Shown here: in pieces, positions 1 to 4,261 of the stretch
Layout: each line of letters opens with the position of its first letter
Position numbering within the stretch: the first letter of the stretch is position 1
Source of the DNA: Candidatus Zambryskibacteria bacterium CG10_big_fil_rev_8_21_14_0_10_34_34
GTDB lineage: Bacteria > Patescibacteriota > Minisyncoccia > Phycocordibacterales > WO2-35-19
Assembly (NCBI GenBank): GCA_002771075.1
Contig: PCXM01000012.1
Coordinates: forward strand, 1 to 5,380
DNA length: 5,380 bases
Direction of reading: 5' to 3'
Position numbers and translations under genes: made by a program
The notes under the pieces: generated by a model
Databases searched by the model: none
Seen by the model: only the letters and a program-made list of their open reading frames with translations
What the model was told of the DNA's origin: nothing

Positions 1-11
1 CATCATAAATA

Positions 12-20
12 TGTTAAAAT
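12..20 (+). promoter_or_regulatory. Extended -10 promoter element, probably giving a leaderless M50 mRNA
   Basis: The sequence reads TG-T-TAAAAT: a TGn extension at 12-14 followed by a hexamer at 15-20 that differs from TATAAT at one position. Six bases separate the hexamer from the ATG at 27, so the usual -7 to +1 spacing would place the transcription start on the A of that ATG. A -35 element would lie before the window and cannot be judged. No Shine-Dalgarno motif fits between the box and the ATG, which agrees with a leaderless start. The assignment is by eye only. Confidence 0.5.
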
Positions 21-26
21 AGTGAA

Positions 27-638
27 ATGGATTTTATATTTATAATTATCATTTTAATAATGTCGGTCGTGATACACGAGGTTTCTCATGGGTATGCCGC
101 TTTGGCTCTAGGAGACCCTACTGCTAAATATCAAGGAAGATTGACTCTAAATCCGATATCTCACCTTGATCCGATCGGTTCTTTTTTTGTGCCTTTGATA
201 GGTTATTTTGCAGGAGGTTTTATTGTTGGTTGGGCTAAACCGGTTCCTTTTAATCCTTATAATCTGCGTAATCAAAAGTGGGGAGAAGCTTTGGTTGCGG
301 TAGCTGGACCCGTTTCAAATATTGCTTTAGCTATTTTATTTGGTTTGACTATAAGATTTTTGCCTGAATATATAAATGTTAGTCAATCTTTTTTGAATCT
401 TGCTAGTTCTGTAGTGCTTATTAATATTATTTTAGCTATATTTAATCTTATCCCTATACCACCTCTTGATGGCTCTAAAATACTTTTTGCCTTTTTGCCT
501 TATAAATGGCAAGCTCTGCGTCAGTCTTTTGAGAGATTCGGACTCATTTTAGTTTTTATCTTTATCTTATTTATTTGGCAGATTATGAGTCATATTATCG
601 GCTTCCTATTTACTCTTCTTACAGGCATTGCTTTTTAA
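27..638 (+). CDS. Site-2 protease family (peptidase M50) integral membrane zinc metalloprotease
   Basis: Predicted intramembrane zinc protease of 203 residues. The zinc-binding and catalytic motif HEVSH is at residues 17-21, inside the first hydrophobic segment (about 3-30). The family motif NPISHLDPIG follows at 42-51, then a conserved AGPVSN at 94-99. NLIPIPPLDG at 140-149 supplies the third zinc ligand, Asp148. Further hydrophobic segments lie at about 52-70, 90-111, 122-144 and 172-201, so the protein is almost entirely membrane-embedded. It has no PDZ or CBS domain, and its length fits the short S2P-like M50 group rather than RseP-type proteases. Family members cleave membrane-bound substrates such as anti-sigma factors, but no substrate is suggested here. 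The ATG at 27 is chosen because it leaves a normal distance to HExxH and sits just after a -10 box. Being next to rpsL is probably positional rather than functional. Confidence 0.93.
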   Translation: MDFIFIIIILIMSVVIHEVSHGYAALALGDPTAKYQGRLTLNPISHLDPIGSFFVPLIGYFAGGFIVGWAKPVPFNPYNLRNQKWGEALVAVAGPVSNIALAILFGLTIRFLPEYINVSQSFLNLASSVVLINIILAIFNLIPIPPLDGSKILFAFLPYKWQALRQSFERFGLILVFIFILFIWQIMSHIIGFLFTLLTGIAF

Positions 639-665
639 TCTGTTTTATATTAGATTGGTATATGT

Positions 666-682
666 CCGCTTTAGCGGTTTTT
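666..682 (+). terminator. Short intrinsic terminator-like hairpin between the M50 gene and rpsL
   Basis: CCGC (666-669) pairs perfectly with GCGG (674-677) across a TTTA loop, and a run of five T follows at 678-682. The stem has only four base pairs (five if a two-base loop is allowed), so termination may be inefficient. It lies 28 bases after the M50 stop and ends 10 bases before the rpsL ATG, where it would separate the protease transcript from the str genes. It could also act as an attenuator for transcription entering rpsL. Confidence 0.45.
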
Positions 683-685
683 AAT
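680..685 (+). promoter_or_regulatory. Possible -10 box for rpsL overlapping the terminator T-run
   Basis: TTTAAT differs from TATAAT at one position and ends seven bases before the rpsL ATG at 693, which would give a transcript with no leader or a one-base leader. There is no TGn extension and no recognisable -35 hexamer about 17 bases upstream. A weaker alternative is TGG-TATATG at 656-664. Because T-rich sequence is expected after a terminator stem, this match could be coincidental. Confidence 0.22.
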
Positions 686-692
686 TACGAAA

Positions 693-1109
693 ATGTCCAC
701 TATCAATCAGTTAATAAAGAAAAAAAGAAAAGTGGTTCACCGAAAATCAAAGACGGTGGCTTTGGCACGTGGTTTTAATACTATTAAAAACAAACCAGTT
801 TATTATCCCTCTCCTTTTAAACGAGGTGTCTGTGTCAAAGTAACCACTAAAACTCCAAGAAAACCAAACTCTGCCATTAGAAAGATTGCTAGGGTTCGTT
901 TAACCAATGGTAAAGAAGAGACGGCTTATATCCCAGGTATGGGACACAATTTGCAAGAGCACTCCGTAGTTATGATTCGTGGTGGTAGAGTAAAAGATAT
1001 TGGGGTGCGTTATACCATAGTCAGAGGCAGACTTGATGCTAGTGGAGTAGAAAAAAGAATGTCTTCTAGATCAAGTTATGGTGTTAAAAAACCTAAAAAT
1101 AATAAATAA
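693..1109 (+). CDS. rpsL: 30S ribosomal protein S12
   Basis: Small-subunit protein of the decoding centre, 138 residues. Diagnostic stretches are STINQLIKK at the N-terminus, KRGVCVKV (43-50), RKPNSAIRK (56-64), [12 protein letters not shown] (80-91) and RGGRVKD (96-102). The C-terminus ends with the usual SYGVKKPK. A loop of about 14 residues before KRGVC (roughly 28-41) makes it longer than E. coli S12, but a similar insert exists in B. subtilis S12, also 138 residues. Two points are unusual. The residue equivalent to E. coli Lys42 is Arg (residue 56), and the normally invariant KDLPGVRY loop reads KDIGVRY (101-107), one residue short. Asp102 corresponds to Asp88, the methylthiolation site in E. 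coli. No Shine-Dalgarno motif precedes the ATG. First gene of the rpsL-rpsG-fusA group. Confidence 0.98.
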   Translation: MSTINQLIKKKRKVVHRKSKTVALARGFNTIKNKPVYYPSPFKRGVCVKVTTKTPRKPNSAIRKIARVRLTNGKEETAYIPGMGHNLQEHSVVMIRGGRVKDIGVRYTIVRGRLDASGVEKRMSSRSSYGVKKPKNNK

Positions 1110-1117
1110 AATATATT

Positions 1118-1588
1118 ATGAGAGGCAGTGTTAAAAATAGAAATATACCTAAACCAGACATAATCTTTAATTCTCAAAAAGTAGAGAAGTTTATTAATTA
1201 TGTGATGAACGAAGGCAAAAAAAATACGGCCAGAAAAATAGTTTATACTGCTTTTGATTTGATAAAAGAAAAAGCCAAAGTAGAGAGTCCAATGGAAATA
1301 TTTGATACAGCTCTTAAAAACACTGGCCCAACTATGGAGGTGCGTTCTCGTAGAGTTGGTGGCGCCAATTATCAAGTGCCAGTAGAAGTTAGGCCAGATA
1401 GAAGGATTTACCTTTCTATGAAGTGGATTATTGGTTCAGCTAAAGCTAAAAAAGGTAAACCAATGGCTGAAAAACTTTCAGAAGAAATTATTCTCGCTTC
1501 CAAAAATGAAGGTGATGCTGTCAAAAAACGTGAAAACGTCCACAAGATGGCCGAGGCCAACAAAGCTTTTGCTCACTTTGCGTGGTAG
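1118..1588 (+). CDS. rpsG: 30S ribosomal protein S7
   Basis: Primary 16S rRNA-binding protein that organises the 30S head and lines the E site, 156 residues, the same length as B. subtilis S7. Recognisable parts are the N-terminal arm MRGSVKNR, the helix around [14 protein letters not shown] (22-35), the segment [19 protein letters not shown] (70-88) that forms the beta-hairpin, and RPDRRI (92-97). The C-terminal [11 protein letters not shown] replaces the commoner EANRAFAHYRW, so the terminal Tyr-Arg pair has become Phe-Ala. The ATG follows the rpsL stop by 8 bases with no Shine-Dalgarno site (upstream sequence is only A and T), so translation is probably coupled to rpsL or relies on an unstructured AU-rich start. 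The gene ends in TAG. Confidence 0.98.
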   Translation: MRGSVKNRNIPKPDIIFNSQKVEKFINYVMNEGKKNTARKIVYTAFDLIKEKAKVESPMEIFDTALKNTGPTMEVRSRRVGGANYQVPVEVRPDRRIYLSMKWIIGSAKAKKGKPMAEKLSEEIILASKNEGDAVKKRENVHKMAEANKAFAHFAW

Positions 1589-1590
1589 TT

Positions 1591-1619
1591 TTGCAAATAA
1601 ATTGAAGATGGTGTATATT
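1591..1619 (+). promoter_or_regulatory. Possible sigma70-type promoter upstream of fusA
   Basis: TTGCAA (1591-1596, four of six matches to TTGACA) and TATATT (1614-1619, five of six matches to TATAAT) are separated by 17 bases. The predicted transcription start is near 1626, giving a leader of about 36 bases before the fusA ATG. It begins two bases after the rpsG stop, so fusA could be transcribed both from the str operon and from this site. Such matches arise easily by chance in AT-rich DNA. Confidence 0.33.
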
Positions 1620-1626
1620 TCTACTG

Positions 1627-1643
1627 TTCCTGACGGAATTTTT
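1627..1643 (+). terminator. Weak hairpin followed by T-run in the rpsG-fusA gap
   Basis: TTCC (1627-1630) pairs with GGAA (1635-1638) across a TGAC loop and is followed by five T. The stem is only four base pairs, half of them A-T. It resembles the small hairpin before rpsL, but its stability is doubtful and any termination is likely to be partial. Confidence 0.18.
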
Positions 1644-1661
1644 ATTTGATTAATTTTTTTT

Positions 1662-3818
1662 ATGCAAAGAGACTATCCATTAGAGAAAGTAAGAAACTTT
1701 GGAATCATAGCTCACATTGATGCCGGCAAGACTACTGTATCCGAGCGTATTTTGTTTTATACTGGTAGTCAGCACAAAATAGGTGAAGTGCACGAGGGCG
1801 AGACCACTACTGACTGGATGGAACAAGAAAGAGAGAGGGGTATTACCATCACCGCGGCTGCGGTTACTTGTTTTTGGGCGCCAACATATTTTTCAATTGA
1901 AGAAAAGAAAAATAAAGACAAAAAATATCGTTTCAATATTATAGATACTCCGGGGCATATTGATTTTACTGTAGAAGTAAAAAGATCTATGCGCGTTCTT
2001 GATGGGGCTATTTGTGTTTTTGACGGAGTAGCTGGGGTAGAACCTCAATCAGAGACTAATTGGCGATATGCCGAAGAAGCTCTTGTGCCTCGTCTTTGTT
2101 TTATAAATAAATTAGACAGAACCGGAGCCAATTTTGAAAAATCATTTAAATCAATTTTAGATAGACTTTCTAAAAAAGCTGTTAGGATGCAAATTCCAAT
2201 AGGAGAAGAAGATAAACACGAAGGACAAATTGATTTGCTTAAAATGAAAGCATATAAATTTGAAGGCCAACTTGGAAGTGATGTTATTGAAATAGACATT
2301 CCAGAACATTTAAAGGCAGAGGCGGAAAAATACAGAGGTGAACTGATAGAAAAAATTGTAGAAAATGATGAGGAAATGATGAATAAATATCTTGCTGGAG
2401 AAGAAATAGCTCCAGAAGATTTAATCAAAATCCTTCGCGAGGCGGTCATAGCTAACAAAATTTTCCCAGTTTTCTGCGGTTCTGCTTTGAAAAACAAAGG
2501 AGTGCAGTTAATTTTAGATGCAGTGGTTGATTTTTTGCCTTCTCCTTTGGATATGCCAGCTATCAAAGGGATTGACCCAAAAACTGAAGAAGAAATAGAG
2601 CGCCACCCTAGTGACGATGAACCTTTTGCCGCTCTTGCTTTTAAACTTCAAGTAGACCCGTTTGTGGGACAACTTACATTTTTTAGAGTTTATTCTGGGA
2701 CTATTGAATCTGGCTCTTACATTTATAACGCCACTACTGGAGAAAAAGAAAGACTTGGACGTATAGTCCGCTTGCAAGCCGACCAAAGAGAAGAAGTCAA
2801 AAAAGTCTTTACAGGAGAAATTGCTGCGGCAGTGGGACTTAAAAATGCAAAAACTTCCCATACTTTTTGTGACGAAAACAATCCTATAATCTTAGAAGAA
2901 ATTGTTTTTCCTGAACCAGTTATTTCTCTTCGTATAGAACCAAAAACAAAAGCGGACCAAGAAAAAATGGGTATGGCTCTTAAAAGACTTTCAGATGAAG
3001 ACCCAACCTTTAAAATCAAATCTGATATTGATACTGGAGAAACCGTGATTTCTGGTATGGGTGAATTGCATTTAGATATTATTGTTGACCGAATGAAAAG
3101 GGAGTTTAATGTTGAAGCCAATGTGGGAGCTCCGCAAGTTTCTTATAAAGAGACTATCACTGGCACGGCTGAAGCCGAAACAAAATATATAAAACAAACT
3201 GGAGGTAAAGGACAATACGGCCATGTTAAATTAAATATCAAACCTCTAGCGCCTGAAGTGGAAGATGGCAAGAAAAAACCGAAAAACATACATCGTGAGG
3301 AAGGTTTTGAATTTATTGACTCTATCAAAGGCGGTGTTATTCCTTCTGAATTTATCCCTGCAGTTGAAAAAGGAGTGAAAGAGGCCATGGAGAGAGGTAT
3401 TGTGGCTGGTTATAGATTAACCGATATTTCTTGTGAACTTACTTTTGGTTCTTATCATGACGTTGATTCATCTGAAATAGCTTATAAAATTGCCGCTTCT
3501 CAAGCTTTTCAAGAAGCTGCTAAAAAAGCTCGACCTGTTATTCTTGAGCCCATTATGAAATTGGAAGTAGTGGTGCCGGAGCAGTTTATGGGTGATATTA
3601 CTGGCAATCTTTCTTCTAAACGTGGCCTGATTGAAGGTATGGACGATAGGGCTGGATTAAAAGTGGTTCGAGCCAAAGTGCCTCTATCAGAACTTTTTGG
3701 TTATGTTACTACTTTGCGTTCTATGACTGAAGGCCGTGGTTCTGCTAACATAGAATTTGACCATTATGCTATCGTCCCTCAAAATGTAGCTGAATCTATC
3801 ATTACGGCTAGGTCATAA
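1662..3818 (+). CDS. fusA: Translation elongation factor G
   Basis: GTPase that drives ribosomal translocation and, with RRF, ribosome recycling; 718 residues against 704 in E. coli. GTPase motifs in order: G1 AHIDAGKTT (17-25), G2 RGITI (59-63), G3 DTPGHIDF (95-102) with catalytic His99, G4 NKLD (149-152) and G5 GSAL (273-276). Domain III contains GMGELHLDIIVDRMKREF (465-482), identical to the E. coli segment as I recall it. Domain IV carries GGKGQYGHV (514-522), GGVIPSEFIPAVEKG (557-571) and the tip loop GSYHDVDSS (596-604) with His599. Domain V ends with RSMTEGRGS (686-694). The linker at 532-547 (rich in Glu and Lys) is about 11 residues longer than in E. coli. All catalytic residues are intact, consistent with canonical EF-G. 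The start is the ATG before QRDYPLEKVRN; eight T and no Shine-Dalgarno site precede it. No tuf gene follows. Confidence 0.98.
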   Translation: MQRDYPLEKVRNFGIIAHIDAGKTTVSERILFYTGSQHKIGEVHEGETTTDWMEQERERGITITAAAVTCFWAPTYFSIEEKKNKDKKYRFNIIDTPGHIDFTVEVKRSMRVLDGAICVFDGVAGVEPQSETNWRYAEEALVPRLCFINKLDRTGANFEKSFKSILDRLSKKAVRMQIPIGEEDKHEGQIDLLKMKAYKFEGQLGSDVIEIDIPEHLKAEAEKYRGELIEKIVENDEEMMNKYLAGEEIAPEDLIKILREAVIANKIFPVFCGSALKNKGVQLILDAVVDFLPSPLDMPAIKGIDPKTEEEIERHPSDDEPFAALAFKLQVDPFVGQLTFFRVYSGTIESGSYIYNATTGEKERLGRIVRLQADQREEVKKVFTGEIAAAVGLKNAKTSHTFCDENNPIILEEIVFPEPVISLRIEPKTKADQEKMGMALKRLSDEDPTFKIKSDIDTGETVISGMGELHLDIIVDRMKREFNVEANVGAPQVSYKETITGTAEAETKYIKQTGGKGQYGHVKLNIKPLAPEVEDGKKKPKNIHREEGFEFIDSIKGGVIPSEFIPAVEKGVKEAMERGIVAGYRLTDISCELTFGSYHDVDSSEIAYKIAASQAFQEAAKKARPVILEPIMKLEVVVPEQFMGDITGNLSSKRGLIEGMDDRAGLKVVRAKVPLSELFGYVTTLRSMTEGRGSANIEFDHYAIVPQNVAESIITARS

Positions 3819-3830
3819 CATAAAAAATTT

Positions 3831-3839
3831 TGGTATAAT
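3831..3839 (+). promoter_or_regulatory. Extended -10 promoter for the small gene after fusA
   Basis: TGG-TATAAT is a perfect extended -10 element, 12 bases after the fusA stop. The predicted start is near 3846, giving a leader of about 22 bases. No good -35 hexamer is present at 16-18 bases upstream (the sequence there is GGTCAT or nearby frames, inside the end of fusA), as is common for TGn promoters. No terminator separates fusA from this gene, so read-through from fusA is also likely. Confidence 0.65.
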
Positions 3840-3855
3840 TAATATAGAAGTACCA

Positions 3856-3864
3856 AAGGAGGTG
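3856..3864 (+). promoter_or_regulatory. Strong Shine-Dalgarno site that sets the start of the small gene
   Basis: AAGGAGGTG is a nine-base match to the consensus complementary to the 16S rRNA 3' end. GGAGG ends five bases before the ATG at 3868. A GTG at 3862 in the same frame lies inside the site and is therefore not the start. This is the only clear Shine-Dalgarno sequence at any gene start in the window. Confidence 0.88.
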
Positions 3865-3867
3865 TGT

Positions 3868-4089
3868 ATGAGCAGAAAATTATTAGAATATCTTTCGCAC
3901 ACAGACATTGACCCCAAAGTACGAGCCAAAAATTTGAAAGATTATTCTGGGCAACTTAATAACGGACAGTTCATAATTGAAGCTGAAAAACTCGTCAAAG
4001 AATTAACAAGGGGAAGAGATGATGAAGAATGGCGGAAGAAACTCGAATTTATGGTTGCTTCACGAGAGCAACTCATGGAAAATCTTTAG
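3868..4089 (+). CDS. Small charged protein of unknown function (73 residues)
   Basis: I do not recognise a family. The 73-residue product (MSRKLLEYL...LMENL) has no Cys and one Trp (residue 55). It carries 14 Lys/Arg and 14 Asp/Glu, so net charge is near zero. There is no signal peptide or membrane segment, so it is probably cytosolic. It looks mostly helical: a short helix around 2-9, an amphipathic helix around 34-47 (FIIEAEKLVKEL), a charged break GRDDEE at 49-54, then a helix to the end. Its reality is supported by context: an extended -10 promoter, a very strong Shine-Dalgarno site at the right distance, and a terminator starting four bases after the stop. The strong signals suggest a well-expressed protein. 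Placement after fusA does not prove a translation role; ribosome-associated, RNA-binding or regulatory functions would all be guesses. Confidence 0.85.
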   Translation: MSRKLLEYLSHTDIDPKVRAKNLKDYSGQLNNGQFIIEAEKLVKELTRGRDDEEWRKKLEFMVASREQLMENL

Positions 4090-4092
4090 ATG

Positions 4093-4126
4093 AAAGCCGT
4101 TGCGTTTGATGTGGCGGCTTTTATTT
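4093..4126 (+). terminator. Intrinsic terminator after the small gene
   Basis: AAAGCCGTTGC (4093-4103) pairs with GTGGCGGCTTT (4111-4121) across a seven-base loop. The outer seven pairs are perfect (AAAGCCG with CGGCTTT) and the inner four include three G-U pairs in RNA. A T-rich tail (TATTT, after the TTT of the stem) follows. It begins four bases after the TAG stop and probably ends both the small-gene transcript and any read-through from the str genes. Confidence 0.8.
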
Positions 4127-4155
4127 GGATGGAGTTTTATTTAATGTAATACTTA

Positions 4156-4164
4156 TGATATATT
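4156..4164 (+). promoter_or_regulatory. Possible extended -10 promoter for pnp
   Basis: TGA-TATATT is a TGn extension followed by a five-of-six match to TATAAT. The predicted start is near 4171, giving a leader of about 90 bases before the pnp ATG. No convincing -35 hexamer is present. An alternative -10, TATAAA at 4253-4258, would start transcription near 4265, just past the first ATG, and would require translation from the ATG at 4283. I favour the upstream site because the gene lies after a terminator and needs its own promoter. Confidence 0.38.
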
Positions 4165-4205
4165 GAAAATATTAAAAATAATGCGGGACTTTTATTTTTG
4201 AATAT

Positions 4206-4225
4206 TTTTGGGCCCAAAATTTGGG
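4206..4225. repeat. GGGCCC-centred palindrome with an overlapping alternative hairpin in the pnp leader
   Basis: TTTTGGGCCCAAAA (4206-4219) is a perfect 14-base palindrome. Its right half (CCCAA, 4213-4217) can instead pair with a second TTGGG at 4221-4225 across a three-base loop. The two pairings are mutually exclusive in RNA. It sits 37-56 bases before the pnp ATG. It could be a protein-binding site, a weak RNA switch or attenuator, or chance; there is no clear T-run directly after it. Confidence 0.4.
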
Positions 4226-4261
4226 AGTAAAAACATTCAAGAATGATCTCGCTATAAATAG

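Noticed and set aside
575..778. 67-codon ORF on + strand overlapping the M50 and rpsL genes
   Set aside because: It overlaps two strongly conserved genes in another frame and has no recognisable product or initiation signal.
1076..1375. Reverse-strand ORF opposite rpsG
   Set aside because: Antisense shadow of a conserved ribosomal protein gene; the predicted product resembles no family and no promoter is evident.
1431..1649. 72-codon ORF on + strand overlapping the rpsG end and running into the fusA leader
   Set aside because: Its first two thirds are an out-of-frame reading of rpsG; no ribosome binding site and no recognisable domain.
2045..3388. Several reverse-strand ORFs opposite fusA
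   Set aside because: All are shadows of the EF-G reading frame, with Ser- and Phe-rich products typical of antisense translations.
3862..3867. GTG start two codons upstream in the small gene
   Set aside because: The GTG lies inside the Shine-Dalgarno sequence; the ATG at 3868 has ideal spacing.
4144..4149. ATG-TAA start-stop element after a GGAG in the pnp leader
   Set aside because: Spacing is nine bases to a weak motif, it probably lies before the transcription start, and such a short pattern is expected by chance.
4119..4197. Three copies of a CTTTTATTT-like string after the small gene
   Set aside because: Low-complexity T-rich sequence at irregular spacing; one copy is simply the terminator tail.
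4181..4201. Six-codon ORF (MRDFYF) in the pnp leader as a leader peptide
   Set aside because: No ribosome binding site and no link to a clear attenuator structure.
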